Made by a program: the position numbers and the translations under genes
Shown here: piece after piece, positions 7,706-16,358 of the stretch
Layout of the letters: the number at the start of each line of letters is the position of its first letter
Numbering within the stretch: position 1 is the stretch's first letter
Notes under the pieces: model-generated
Told to the model about the DNA's origin: nothing
The model's input: only the letters and a program-made list of their open reading frames with translations
Database searches by the model: none
From: Methanobacteriota archaeon
GTDB lineage: Archaea; Halobacteriota; Methanomicrobia; Methanomicrobiales; Methanomicrobiaceae
Assembly: GCA_016841665.1 (NCBI GenBank)
Contig: JAENYT010000013.1
Span: forward strand, 1 to 42,254
Length of the DNA: 42,254 nt
Direction of reading: 5' to 3'

Positions 7706-9025
7706 TCATATCCCCTCACACTTTGCAAAGGCCCTGTCCAGGATATCCAATCCCGTTGCGATGTCGTCCTTTTCTATGGTGAGAGGGGGGCAGAACCTGA
7801 TGGTGGATGCGCCTGCCGGAAGAAGGGTGAGGCCCTGTTCGAATGCGTACCTGAGGATTCTCCCCCGTTCATCGCGGGCGGGCTCTTTGGTTTCCCGGTT
7901 GGTGACCAGCTCGATGCCGCACATAAGCCCGATCCCCCGGACATCTCCGATCAAATCGTGGCGTTCGTGCAGGCGGTGGAGTCCCTCGAGAAGATACCTG
8001 CCTTTATCAAGCACTTTTTCTCCGAATCCCTGCTCCTGGAGGATTTCAAGGACGGCGAGCCCGGCGGCGCACGAAAGATTGTTTCCCCCGAATGTGCTCG
8101 CGTGAGAGCCGGGGGGCCAGGTCATGATCTCGTCCCTCGCCACGGTGATGCCGAGCGGCAGCCCTCCCCCGATCGCCTTGGAAAGACAGACGATGTCGGC
8201 TTTCACTCCTGAGTGTTCAGAGGCAAGAAATGTGCCCGTGCGGAAACATCCTGACTGAACCTCGTCTGCCACGAGCAGGATGTCGTGTTCATCGCAGATT
8301 TCACGAAGCTGTTTGAGAAAGGTGAGCGGGGGCACGATATACCCGCCCTCCCCCTGAACGGGCTCGACTACAATTGCTGCAATCTCCTCAGGGGAGACTT
8401 CCGTCCCGAAGATCTGGTCTTTGATATAGTGGATGACATCCACATCGCAGGTCGCGGATTCCAAGCCGAACGGGCGGTAGGGATACGCGTACGGCGCGTG
8501 GATAACAGGTAAAAACGGCCCGAAATGCTTTCGCTGGATGACATTCGATGCGGTCAGGCTGAGGGCGCCATAGGTCCGGCCATGAAATCCGCCATAGAAT
8601 GAAATGAAGTACTTTCGTTTTGTGTGGTAGCGGGCGAGTTTGAGTGCAGCTTCGACACACTCGGCACCGGAATTTGAAAAATACACCCTGTTATGTCCTT
8701 CGGGGAGAAATTCGGTCAGTTTTTCTGCAAATTTTACGGGAATTTCTGAACAAAAGTCGAGAAAGGCACCGTGAGAGAGGAGTTTTGCCTGTTCCTCAAC
8801 GGCACGGACAACCCCGGGATTGTTCCATCCCACGTTCATGACAGCGATTCCGGCAGTGAAATCGAGATACCTGTTTCCGTCCACGTCCCACAGATTGACG
8901 TCGCTCGCATGATGGAGCACAAGGGGATATTCCCTGACCATGGACTGGGACACGACGCGGGAATCACGCTTCAGGATATCAACCGCCAGAGGTCCGGGAG
9001 GAGTTAATTTGATGTCGGGCTTCAT
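7706..9025 (-). CDS. Class III aminotransferase, ornithine/GABA type
   Basis: A 439-residue PLP enzyme of the acetylornithine/ornithine/4-aminobutyrate group. The PLP-binding lysine is K283 in VCLSKAIGGGLPLG, the pyridine-nitrogen aspartate is D254 in LVADEVQSG, and the phosphate-binding NSGAE is at 118-122. The N-terminal extension of about 20 residues and the PYAYPYRPFG insertion resemble the archaeal omega-aminotransferase/racemase subgroup (Thermococcales Orn-AT and broad-range amino acid racemases) more than ArgD. The neighbouring P5CDH-type dehydrogenase favours ornithine delta-aminotransferase, making glutamate semialdehyde. GABA, lysine or racemase activity remain possible. It starts with ATG and lies 209 bases from the ALDH start. 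Confidence 0.85.
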   Translation of the reverse strand: MKPDIKLTPPGPLAVDILKRDSRVVSQSMVREYPLVLHHASDVNLWDVDGNRYLDFTAGIAVMNVGWNNPGVVRAVEEQAKLLSHGAFLDFCSEIPVKFAEKLTEFLPEGHNRVYFSNSGAECVEAALKLARYHTKRKYFISFYGGFHGRTYGALSLTASNVIQRKHFGPFLPVIHAPYAYPYRPFGLESATCDVDVIHYIKDQIFGTEVSPEEIAAIVVEPVQGEGGYIVPPLTFLKQLREICDEHDILLVADEVQSGCFRTGTFLASEHSGVKADIVCLSKAIGGGLPLGITVARDEIMTWPPGSHASTFGGNNLSCAAGLAVLEILQEQGFGEKVLDKGRYLLEGLHRLHERHDLIGDVRGIGLMCGIELVTNRETKEPARDERGRILRYAFEQGLTLLPAGASTIRFCPPLTIEKDDIATGLDILDRAFAKCEGI

Positions 9026-9295
9026 GATGGAACAATAGGCCCGGTATTAGAAATATTTTCCTTGCAGTATATTTTTCTGCACAATGGTTTGATGGGCTGC
9101 ATGCGGCCTCAGGACATCTGACCTGACCGGACTCGATGATAAACCATATGTTGATTTTTTGCCTTCTGCCCCGCGCACATGGTCGCGCTGGCTTGGACAT
9201 ACGCCACGATCCATGTGGTATCTGCGAGAAACATGCAAGAATGCGGGGTTAAAAGGGGAAAAGGAGGTTAGCCAGTTTTTACACCCTGGCGGCGG

Positions 9296-9700
9296 TTATT
9301 TGGGGATCAGGACCTTGTTTAATACGTGAATAATGCCGTTTGTCGCTTCAATGTCGGGTTGTATGACTCGTGCGTCCCCGATCATCACATTGTTTCCTTC
9401 TACCCTGACAGGAATCTCCTGACCGAGAAGCGTCTTGATCGAGCTCATGTTCCTGACATCTTCCGCTGTATAACTGCCGGATGCGACATGATATTTGAGT
9501 ACGTTTGCGAGTCGATCGCGATCCCGCATCAGTTCATCCATCGTTCCCTTGGGTAACGCATCAAACGCGGCATCGTTTGGTGCACACACCGTGAACGGGC
9601 CCTTGCCGCTCAACACGTCCGCCAGACCGGCAGTCTGTACCGCTCTGATAAGCGTACTGAACGAACCTGCTTCCTGTGCTGTCTCAACAATATTCTTCAT
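9296..9700 (-). CDS. Single-domain fasciclin (FAS1) protein
   Basis: A 134-residue protein that is almost exactly one FAS1 domain. The two conserved boxes are present: FTVCAPNDAAFDALP (H1, residues about 35-50) and IEATNGIIHVLNKVLIP at the C-terminus (H2), with the YH pair between them in LKYHVASG. No signal peptide is seen, so this copy appears cytosolic or leaves by an unrecognised route. Most family members are extracellular adhesion proteins. A GGAGGAGAA ribosome site precedes the ATG at 9700. It lies between the aminotransferase and uspA genes on the same strand, but with gaps of 170-270 bases, so it is probably its own transcript. Confidence 0.9.
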   Translation of the reverse strand: MKNIVETAQEAGSFSTLIRAVQTAGLADVLSGKGPFTVCAPNDAAFDALPKGTMDELMRDRDRLANVLKYHVASGSYTAEDVRNMSSIKTLLGQEIPVRVEGNNVMIGDARVIQPDIEATNGIIHVLNKVLIPK

Positions 9701-9870
9701 GAGTTCTCCTCCAGCCCGGAACGGGCCACAGTTCCATCTATGCAGATAATATAAATTAGTTTTTATAAAAAATGGGCGTGCGTGCGGTTTTCATGCGCTG
9801 TATTGCTTTTGGGCGGGTGCATCGATGCGTGTTATGCATTTGCCGTTTTTCATAGCGTGATCGCGCTATG

Positions 9871-10320
9871 TCAGGGGCGCACAACCAGGGTGGATATCGG
9901 GCTGTGCTCTACCACATACGAGCTGACACTTCCGAGGAGGATGCGGTCCAGCATGCTCCTGCCCACCGACCCGAGAACAATAAGGTCGGCACCGAGTTGC
10001 TGTGCGAGGCTGATGATTTCGCTGCGGGCGTCACCCCTCTGTAGGTGGATGGTTATGTCTGCTCCCATTTCGGCGGCGATATTCTTTATTCTGCGTTGTA
10101 TGTGCTCGCTCTCTTCGTCAATGATCTTTGTCAGTACATCGTAGGTGGGATCAATCCTTGAGAACGCAGGTGAGGGTGGCGTGAGAGGGTAATTCTTCGG
10201 GGGGGCGACATAGAGGGCGTGTATATCGGCGTTCAGCTCTTTGCCGAGTAATATCGCCCCTCTGAGAGCTTTATCACCTGTAGCGGAGCCATCAACGGCG
10301 ACGAGTAATCTGGCTACCAT
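9871..10320 (-). CDS. Universal stress protein, UspA family
   Basis: A 149-residue cytosolic Usp domain of the ATP-binding type. It opens with the typical strand LLVAVDGSATGDKAL, carrying the early aspartate, and ends with VLGSVGRSMLDRILLGSVS, which matches G-2x-G-9x-G(S/T), the nucleotide-phosphate loop. Usp proteins of this type bind ATP and act in stress survival or as regulators of partner proteins. The ATG at 10320 was chosen because it begins the first beta strand; an extension to 10401 would add 27 residues unlike the family. The gene is divergent from the CNNM remnant. Confidence 0.9.
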   Translation of the reverse strand: MVARLLVAVDGSATGDKALRGAILLGKELNADIHALYVAPPKNYPLTPPSPAFSRIDPTYDVLTKIIDEESEHIQRRIKNIAAEMGADITIHLQRGDARSEIISLAQQLGADLIVLGSVGRSMLDRILLGSVSSYVVEHSPISTLVVRP

Positions 10321-10444
10321 TAGATCGATTCTCTTGACAGGGCCGGTATTAATCATTTTCGAATGTCCCGGCGCACCTGCACGGCCCCTCAAAGCGTGCA
10401 CGGTTTGAATTACATTAAATGTACCTTCGTTTGCTCATATTGGC

Positions 10445-10867
10445 TTGATAGGCTTTGCGTTGGGTTCCGGGGAACGCGCGGTGATTACTGAAATCATAAT
10501 AATCCTCCTTCTTGTTCTTGCGAACGGGTTCTCTGCCCTCTCCGAATTCGCCGTGATATCAGCGAAGCGAGCCCTTCTGCACCAGCGGGCGGAAAAAGGT
10601 GATGTACGCTCTCGGATTGCGCTGGAGCTTGCGGAAGAGCCCACCCTGATTCTCTCGACGATTCAGGTGGGGATTACCTTCGTGGGCTTCCTCGTCGGTG
10701 CGTTCGGCGGCGCAACCATCGCCACAGAGATTGCCTGCAGCGTAGAAGCCATCCCCGCCCCGTGGGATCGCTTCGTGTAGGATGGATTGCAGTTCGAGGT
10801 CGTTGATATGGATGGGAACCGGGTGGATAAAGTGCTGGTCACCCAACTGCATAGGGTGCAGGGATGA
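10445..10867 (+). pseudogene. CNNM/CorC transporter reduced to its two ends
   Basis: The first 90 or so codons encode the start of a DUF21/CNNM (HlyC/CorC) membrane domain: a hydrophobic helix, then ANGFSALSEFAVISAKRALL, then STIQVGITFVGFLVGAFGG. After ATIATEIA the frame jumps to the C-terminal transporter-associated domain: AIPAPWDRFV, a TAG stop at 10778-10780, then in the same frame GLQFEVVDMDGNRVDKVLV to a TGA at 10865. A normal CNNM protein is about 430 residues, so roughly 300 codons (the remaining DUF21 helices and the CBS pair) are missing at about 10735-10745, and one tyrosine or similar codon has become TAG. Both ends are still easy to recognise, so the loss looks recent. Confidence 0.8.
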
Positions 10868-10901
10868 GGATTCAATGTTCGACCAAGCATTCCGGGAATG
10901 T

Positions 10902-11327
10902 TCACATGCCGTTCAGGAATAGATCCATCCCGTTGTTATCGTACGCGTCCGCGAAGAGTTCTGCGAGATCAAACTCTGTTTCCGGCATGTAGGGGGCTGA
11001 TTTCTTGGCAAGAATGCGCTGAATCCTTGCCCTGATCTCCGGGGGACGCTCCCTGACGATGCTTCGGAGCATGGCGTTGCTTTCGGGCAGGTTTTTTGTC
11101 GCATACCAGCACTGGGCACACATGACCACCACATGGCGCTCGTTGATCTCGCTGCCCTGGGGGTTCGCAATAATGCCACCACCAATCGTATGTATTTCAA
11201 GAATATATCGTGGATACTGCTGTCTGCAGCACTCACACCGGTTGTCGCAGGCCCTCATGATCTGTTTCTGCTGAATGGCGCTGAGAACCCGCCCCCCACC
11301 TTTCGGCGCATGGGATGATGGTTCCAT
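10902..11327 (-). CDS. HNH-like zinc protein, possible nuclease
   Basis: A 141-residue protein with two CxxC pairs, CECC near residue 34 and CAQC near 75, and a histidine between them (LEIHTIGGG) in an arrangement like the zinc and betabetaalpha core of HNH endonucleases. The arginine-rich helix after the second pair (IVRERPPEIRARIQRIL) could bind nucleic acid. The C-terminus is acidic. I do not see all the classic HNH catalytic residues with certainty, so nuclease activity is inferred. The start is the ATG at 11327, after GAGGTG. The gene is convergent with the CNNM remnant and stands upstream of no clear partner. Confidence 0.55.
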   Translation of the reverse strand: MEPSSHAPKGGGRVLSAIQQKQIMRACDNRCECCRQQYPRYILEIHTIGGGIIANPQGSEINERHVVVMCAQCWYATKNLPESNAMLRSIVRERPPEIRARIQRILAKKSAPYMPETEFDLAELFADAYDNNGMDLFLNGM

Positions 11328-11392
11328 GAGCACCTCTTACGACGGCATAATATTTTGGTTTTTTCCCATCACAGATGTTCAGTTTCTAGATG

Positions 11393-11399
11393 AAAAAAA
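11393..11399 (-). terminator. Oligo-T terminator after pgsB
   Basis: Seven A on the plus strand read as U7 in the minus transcript, eleven bases past the pgsB stop codon, with a second A-rich segment just before it. This is a likely termination site for the pgsC-pgsB transcript. Confidence 0.5.
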
Positions 11400-11409
11400 G
11401 GGATTTTTT

Positions 11410-12633
11410 TCATTCCGGTGACGGTTGTCCGCCGGAGTCGTTTTCATGTATCTCTGAAAGGCCGGTCACCTGATCAAAGCGGTAATTACCACGCTTTCCG
11501 GTGTATGCAGGATCTTCGAGCATTTTGATCAGTTCGTCCATGAAAGCATTGACCCGATTGATCATGGGGATCGCGAGCAGGCGACGATCACGCACGGTGT
11601 TGAGAATTTCCGGGATGTCGTCCATTCCCACATTGTAGTCCGCAACCTGCTTCAGGGGCTCGGGGAGCCGGTCATAGAAGTGCTCCGTGCCGTATCCTGC
11701 CAGCCAGATGCGCCCTATTCGTTCGCCGAATTTTTCGGCAATTTCATCGAAAAAGTCTTCAAAAATCTCATTTCTTCCTGCCCTGTCATGGCGCAGGTAC
11801 CCGATGAGTGCCACCCTGTCGTCCGTCTGGCCGAGTATAAAGGAGAGCATGTGGATGAATGAGATGGGATCGTTGATCTTGCTGGCATTAAAGTAGTTGA
11901 TTGATGCTTCATTGGTTTTGATGGTTAATTTCTGGCGTATTCTCCGCAAAAAGCTGCCCACGTCCACGGGAAAGCCAAAATTGTGCTTCATAAAATACGT
12001 GCAGATGCAGACGTTTTCAATGCCCGGCAACCTTCGGTACGGGCGGGGGACTTCGATATCATGGAGGCGTACGAGATCATCGTGGTTCTCCGCGAATTCC
12101 TCCAGAACAGGGTAGACCGTGTCATGGGCCTTGGGAATCGGTTCGGTGTAGTAAACCTCCTTTCGGTCCGGGGTGACAAGCAGGTTTTTGGTGAAATTTT
12201 CCGTTATCCCGATAAGGTCGTCACCCAATCCTTCGATATGATCGATGCGGATGTTGGGGATTATCACATGGCGGGGCTGGATGATCTGGTGCACATACCG
12301 CATGGTGTAGGGGGTGATTGCCTGGTTTTCGATGATGAGCGCATCGACATCGTAGTGCAGAATCGAGGGTATGTTGTCATAATCGAGCAGGATTGTATCA
12401 TGCTCCCGAAAAATCGATATTATTTCGCCATTGTAGATGAGTTCGGGATCTTCCCCGGTGGTCTTCGCAAGAGTGGTGTACCCGGCGTTCCTTATACATT
12501 CTTCAAGCATGCGCACGGTAGATGATTTCCCCCTCGTCCCCTCCACGATAATCCGGTGTGATATATGGGATATTTTGCGGTTATACGCCTCAATGTCCTG
12601 TATATGATGCAATTCCGGCTTGAAGAGCGTCAT
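11410..12633 (-). CDS. pgsB: Poly-gamma-glutamate synthase subunit PgsB/CapB
   Basis: A 407-residue amide ligase related to Mur ligases. PgsB/CapB, with membrane partner PgsC/CapC, uses ATP to join glutamates through the gamma carboxyl. The P-loop is G32-T39 in IIVEGTRGKSSTVRML, in the same place as the bacterial RGKSS motif. Later conserved pieces include ENQAITPYTMRYVHQII and the RIDHIEGLGDD segment, matching the N-H(T)R-DH-E-G-pattern of the family. The start ATG overlaps the pgsC stop (ATGA). No pgsA/capA homologue follows, so export and assembly may differ from Bacillus. The product could be a wall or capsule polymer or an osmolyte. Confidence 0.85.
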   Translation of the reverse strand: MTLFKPELHHIQDIEAYNRKISHISHRIIVEGTRGKSSTVRMLEECIRNAGYTTLAKTTGEDPELIYNGEIISIFREHDTILLDYDNIPSILHYDVDALIIENQAITPYTMRYVHQIIQPRHVIIPNIRIDHIEGLGDDLIGITENFTKNLLVTPDRKEVYYTEPIPKAHDTVYPVLEEFAENHDDLVRLHDIEVPRPYRRLPGIENVCICTYFMKHNFGFPVDVGSFLRRIRQKLTIKTNEASINYFNASKINDPISFIHMLSFILGQTDDRVALIGYLRHDRAGRNEIFEDFFDEIAEKFGERIGRIWLAGYGTEHFYDRLPEPLKQVADYNVGMDDIPEILNTVRDRRLLAIPMINRVNAFMDELIKMLEDPAYTGKRGNYRFDQVTGLSEIHENDSGGQPSPE

Positions 12634-13112
12634 GCGAATCCCCCGGCGAGCATCAGCAGGGATTGTGCGAAGAGATAGACGACCATGAAGTATACGATGA
12701 CGAGGAACACGCTCTCTGCAGCGCTGTTGAGGTCGTAGCTCTCTTTGCTGATGTTGTAGGCGATAATTCCCGGGAATATGGTGAATACGACCATCTCCTG
12801 CACCAGAGGATCAATCAAATGTGAGGTCACTGCGATGATGATGCTGGTGCCGATGATGGAGATTGCGAGGAAACAGTAGAGCAGTCTGCGTCCGTAAAGG
12901 AGCGTTTTTTCTGCGATTATGCGGGCAATAACAAGGCAGGCAATGGCGGATATGACGAATATGGGAAGAATAACCATGTCCTGCAGGGAGTAGATGACAA
13001 GGATGGGGATGGCGATCACCCCACCCACTTTGAACCGTTTTACTTCGTACAGGTAAAAGCCAATAATAAACCCGAATAGCAGAGTGAGGAGCATTAGCGT
13101 TGTATTCATCAT
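12630..13112 (-). CDS. pgsC: Poly-gamma-glutamate synthase membrane subunit PgsC/CapC
   Basis: A 160-residue membrane protein with about five hydrophobic segments. The first (TLLFGFIIGFYLYEVKRFKVGG) has the PgsC pattern of a helix followed by a tyrosine/glutamate pair and a glycine-rich turn, and VFTIFPGIIAYNIS matches the conserved FPG-I-A-D/N-I box near the C-terminus of CapC. PgsC anchors PgsB and is needed for polymer synthesis. It is translationally coupled to pgsB through an ATGA overlap. Two adjacent ATGs (13112 and 13109) can serve as start. Confidence 0.83.
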   Translation of the reverse strand: MMNTTLMLLTLLFGFIIGFYLYEVKRFKVGGVIAIPILVIYSLQDMVILPIFVISAIACLVIARIIAEKTLLYGRRLLYCFLAISIIGTSIIIAVTSHLIDPLVQEMVVFTIFPGIIAYNISKESYDLNSAAESVFLVIVYFMVVYLFAQSLLMLAGGFA

Positions 13113-13267
13113 AATATGGTTTATTTCGAGAAGTATATGTGTTATGAACTGTAATTATGTGAAAATAACCTCGAACCTCGCATAATCGTGCTGATTATTC
13201 GTTTTTCCACCCGAGGGTTCCTTCGAAACGGCTCTATTGCCCTTTCGAGGGCATACCGTCTCTCATC

Positions 13268-13462
13268 TTACCCCTCCTGATGAATCCATTGCCAGTAGTC
13301 GATGCCGATCAACAGAATCAGGAAGAATAACCCTCCCAGAAGAACCGGAAATACCGCGCTCTCGCGGAAGGTCACATTTACCGCAAGAACGACTGTGCCA
13401 AGCGCAATGCCGGTAAATACCGCAATCGCAATCATCACCGGTTGTATCCCTGTTCTCGTCAC
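13268..13462 (-). CDS. Small two-helix membrane protein
   Basis: A 64-residue protein with two clear membrane helices (residues about 8-30 and 38-57), separated by a short loop NVTFRES, and a tryptophan-rich end YWQWIHQ. I do not recognise a family. It begins with GTG, and this start overlaps the stop of a short frame upstream (GTGA), which hints at coupling. It is on the same strand as pgsC, 155 bases upstream. In Bacillus a small membrane protein, PgsE, assists poly-gamma-glutamate synthesis. A similar accessory role here is a guess from position and size, not from sequence similarity. Confidence 0.5.
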   Translation of the reverse strand: MTRTGIQPVMIAIAVFTGIALGTVVLAVNVTFRESAVFPVLLGGLFFLILLIGIDYWQWIHQEG

Positions 13463-13974
13463 GTTGTCACCCCGAATTCGATGTACATGCCCTCAATGCC
13501 GTTGATACAGGTGCTGCGGTTCTTGAATCGAGGTTCGGCATGGTTGCCTAGCGGTTCTTTTTGTAGTAGATCTTCACCGGGCAATGCATGTTGTCATGGT
13601 CCCGCAAGGGGCAATAATATGCACAGGAAACTTGCATGCGTCGGGATGGCGACAGAGCGGGAGGATGGATCGCCGGATGTACTCAAACGTAAAGTAGGCA
13701 CGACCGGTAAAACGTCCGCAGTCCCGATATGTCACTTCATCCTGCACCGGAGATGAAATATTTTCGATTTTAGGACCTCTTTTGGCATGACTCACCATCT
13801 ACATCAACATCTGGGGAAGACTACCTCCGGCGGGCAGAAGAACCGGAGCAAGGCGAACGCATCTGATGGTCACCACTGGGAGGCATTAAGATGCCGATAT
13901 GTATTGAATATATCCCGGGAAAATAAGCATGATAACCCTGCAAAAGGTCATTCCAAGGAAATTTTGCAGATTTT
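13463..13974 (-). other. Decayed short frames, possible Cys-rich relic
   Basis: No intact gene is recognised in about 500 bases. On the minus strand, codons from 13798 downward give a Cys-containing segment (TYRDCGRFTGRAYF, then PLCRHPDACKFP). A neighbouring frame continues in the same style at 13637-13548 (CAYYCPLRDHDNMHCP, then VKIYYKKNR and a stop). Read together they look like one Cys-rich protein of about 80 residues broken by a frameshift near 13622. A third frame, about 13595-13461, is open for some 40 codons and ends in GTGA overlap with the small membrane protein. None has a recognisable family. Confidence 0.35.
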
Positions 13975-14085
13975 ATGAAGATTGCAGTGATCACCGGGTC
14001 TCTTCTTTCACCATCCGATGGCCACAAAAATGCCTGCCATCCGGCGCGGATCAAATGCAGGGGGCCGGGGCAGCGGCGGTATTGC

Positions 14086-14346
14086 GGCATGCAGTTTGAT
14101 ATGCTCCAGCGCTGCGTGCTGGGAGATGACAACATTGTCCGTTACGTCAAGGACCAGATCGGTGTTCCCCTTGATCGGGAGGTCGAGGTCGGCAAGCCGA
14201 TGGATGAGGAATGGCTCAAGGCACACTCCACGATCTTCCACTCGCTCGTCGGAACTTCCCTGCGTGAGGATCCGGAATACATCGAATACCTGCAGCGCAT
14301 TCACACGCTGAGGACCAAATACGGCTTTATGCCGAAAGAGGAGTGA
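14086..14346 (+). pseudogene. mcrG: 3' fragment of mcrG (MCR gamma subunit)
   Basis: Only the last 86 residues of McrG are present, from GMQFDMLQRCVLG to [11 protein letters not shown], with about 165 N-terminal residues missing. The family phrases VKDQIGVPLDREVEVGKPMDE and HSTIFHSLVGT are intact and show no mutation. Upstream of 14086 the frame stays open to an ATG at 13975, but that sequence does not look like McrG. The break is sharp and falls inside what should be a conserved five-gene operon (mcrBDCGA). The gamma subunit cannot fold into the heterohexamer from this piece. Either the segment is a truncated duplication, or an assembly join lies near 14086. Confidence 0.88.
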
Positions 14347-14353
14347 TTTCTCA

Positions 14354-16060
14354 ATGGCAAAAATTGAGCGAGCACAGAAACTCTTCCTTGACTCCCTGAA
14401 GGAGAAGTTCCAGGGTGAGAACCCTGAATCCGAGAGGACCACCTTCTACCGCTTTGATGGTGTCCGCCAGTCGCCACGCAAGCGGGAGTTCATGAAAGCC
14501 ACTGAGGCAATCGAGAAAGAACGCGGTATCTCCATGTACGACCCCGAGCGCTGCCACCTCGGCGGTATCCCGATGGGCCAGCGTCAGCTGATGACCTATC
14601 AGGTCAGCCAGTCCGGCGTCTTCGTGGAGGGCGACGATCTGCACTTCGTCAACAACGCCGCCATGCAGCAGTTCTGGGACGACATCCGCAGGACGGTCAT
14701 CGTCGGCATGGACATGGCCCACGCGACCCTGCAGAAGCGCCTTGGAAAAGAGGTCACCCCCGAGACCATCAACGAGTACCTGCATATCCTCAACCACGCC
14801 ATGCCCGGTGCGGCTGTCGTGCAGGAGCACATGGTGGAGACCCACCCCGGGATTGTCGACGACTGTTTCGTCAAGGTCTTTACCGGCGATGCGGAGATGG
14901 CCGACGACATTGAGTCCCGGTTCCTCATCGACGTCGAAAAGCTCTTCCCGGCAGAGCAGGCCGAAGAGCTCAAAGCCGATATCGGCAAGTCCCTCTATCA
15001 GGCAATCCACATCCCGACCATCGTGTCTAGGACCTGTGATGGTGGTACCACCAGCCGCTGGTCTGCCATGCAGATCGGTATGTCCTACATTGCCGCGTAC
15101 CGCATGTGTGCCGGAGAGGCAGCCGTCGCCGATCTTTCCTACGCCGCAAAGCACGCTGGTGTCGTGCAGATGGCCTCCCTTCTGCCCGCACGCCGCGCCC
15201 GCGGTCCGAACGAGCCCGGTGGCATCAAGTTCGGAGTTTTCGGCGATATCGTCCAGGCCAACCGCAAGTATCCCAACGACCCTGCCCGCGCCTCCCTCGA
15301 GGTCGTCGGTGCCGGTGTGATGCTCTTCGACCAGATCTGGCTCGGATCCTACATGTCCGGCGGTGTCGGGTTCACGCAGTATGCAACCGCAGCCTACACT
15401 GACAACATTCTGGACGAGTTCACCTACTATGGTATGGACTACCTCAAGGAGAAGTACGGCTTCGATTACACCAGCCCGGCCCCCGAGCAGGTCATCAAGC
15501 CGACCCAGGAGGTCGTCAACGATCTCGCCACCGAGGTCACCATCAACGCGCTCGAGCAGTACGAGCAGTTCCCCACCCTGATGGAGGACCACTTCGGCGG
15601 CTCCCAGCGTGCCGGCGTCATCGCCGTAGCGTCCGGTCTTACCTGTTCGATCGGTACCGGCAACTCCAACGCCGGTCTGAATGGATGGTACCTCTCCATG
15701 ATCGTCCACAAGGACGCATGGTCACGTCTCGGCTTCTTCGGCTACGACCTGCAGGACCAGTGCGGTTCGGCAAACTCGCTCTCCATGGAGCCCGACCGCG
15801 GTGCAATGGGAGAACTGCGCGGACCGAACTATCCGAACTACGCGATGAACGTCGGCCACCAGGGAGAGTACGCCGCAATCATTGCCGGCGCTCACTACGG
15901 GCGCAACGACGCGTACTGCTTTGAGCCCCTCGTGAAGGTCACCTTTGCCGATCCCTCCCTCAAGTTCGACTTTGCCGAGCCGCGCCGTGAATTCGCACGC
16001 GGTGCAGTTCGTGAGTTCATGCCAGCCGGTGAGCGGTCCCTGATCATCCCGGTGAGGTAA
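14354..16060 (+). CDS. mcrA: Methyl-coenzyme M reductase alpha subunit McrA
   Basis: A full 568-residue McrA, the subunit that reduces methyl-CoM with CoB-SH to methane and heterodisulfide using Ni coenzyme F430. All key residues I can place relative to Methanothermobacter numbering are kept: the F430 axial ligand Q157 (147), active-site Y343 (333) in FTQYATA, and the modified positions H267 (257), R281 (271), Q418 (400), thioglycine G463 (445), D468 (450) and C470 (452) in GYDLQDQC. Codon use is strongly biased to C/G-ending codons, as in highly expressed genes. It lies seven bases after the mcrG fragment with a GAGGAG ribosome site. No mcrB, mcrC or mcrD is nearby, so this copy cannot assemble an enzyme without subunits from elsewhere. 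Confidence 0.97.
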   Translation: MAKIERAQKLFLDSLKEKFQGENPESERTTFYRFDGVRQSPRKREFMKATEAIEKERGISMYDPERCHLGGIPMGQRQLMTYQVSQSGVFVEGDDLHFVNNAAMQQFWDDIRRTVIVGMDMAHATLQKRLGKEVTPETINEYLHILNHAMPGAAVVQEHMVETHPGIVDDCFVKVFTGDAEMADDIESRFLIDVEKLFPAEQAEELKADIGKSLYQAIHIPTIVSRTCDGGTTSRWSAMQIGMSYIAAYRMCAGEAAVADLSYAAKHAGVVQMASLLPARRARGPNEPGGIKFGVFGDIVQANRKYPNDPARASLEVVGAGVMLFDQIWLGSYMSGGVGFTQYATAAYTDNILDEFTYYGMDYLKEKYGFDYTSPAPEQVIKPTQEVVNDLATEVTINALEQYEQFPTLMEDHFGGSQRAGVIAVASGLTCSIGTGNSNAGLNGWYLSMIVHKDAWSRLGFFGYDLQDQCGSANSLSMEPDRGAMGELRGPNYPNYAMNVGHQGEYAAIIAGAHYGRNDAYCFEPLVKVTFADPSLKFDFAEPRREFARGAVREFMPAGERSLIIPVR

Positions 16061-16118
16061 AATCAATCCACCATCATTTTTTGCACGTTTCCGCTTAATT
16101 CATACAAAAAAGGTCGAT

Positions 16119-16148
16119 ATATCCCCATCAACCAGGGATATCTTTTTT
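16119..16148 (+). terminator. Hairpin plus U6 terminator after mcrA
   Basis: The inverted pair ATATCCC (16119-16125) and GGGATAT (16135-16141) forms a 7-bp stem with a 9-base loop. It is followed at once by C and six T (16143-16148). A further T6 lies at 16077-16082. This is a convincing terminator for mcrA and shows that the segment kept its 3' transcription signal. Confidence 0.65.
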
Positions 16149-16358
16149 GGGCGAGGTGAATTCGTACCTCATCCTGCAATGATCCGGCCCAGGGGAGGTC
16201 CCATATCCCTTGAGCAGGGCGGCTATCCATAGCCAATTGGTACTCACGCCGTCCGTGGCTTAATTCTTTCGAATTCTCTCTCGAATGGAAATGGTCAGGA
16301 TAATCTCGCTGATTGCTAAAATAGCACCATTCACACAATTGACCTGTTCGCCTCCCTG
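16149..16358. other. Intergenic, no gene seen
   Basis: The remaining bases between the mcrA terminator and the convergent dinB stop codon hold no recognisable gene, repeat or inverted terminal repeat that would mark a mobile element. The short open frames read as random sequence. Confidence 0.4.

Noticed and set aside
14351-15709. Long minus-strand open frame of 452 codons antisense to mcrA
   Set aside because: It is a shadow of the strongly biased codon use of mcrA; the plus strand encodes a perfectly conserved enzyme and the antisense product has a repetitive composition and no domain.
16063-16338. Short minus-strand frame between mcrA and dinB
   Set aside because: It overlaps the mcrA terminator hairpin, has no ribosome site or domain, and reads as random sequence; no transposase or inverted-terminal-repeat signs were found either.
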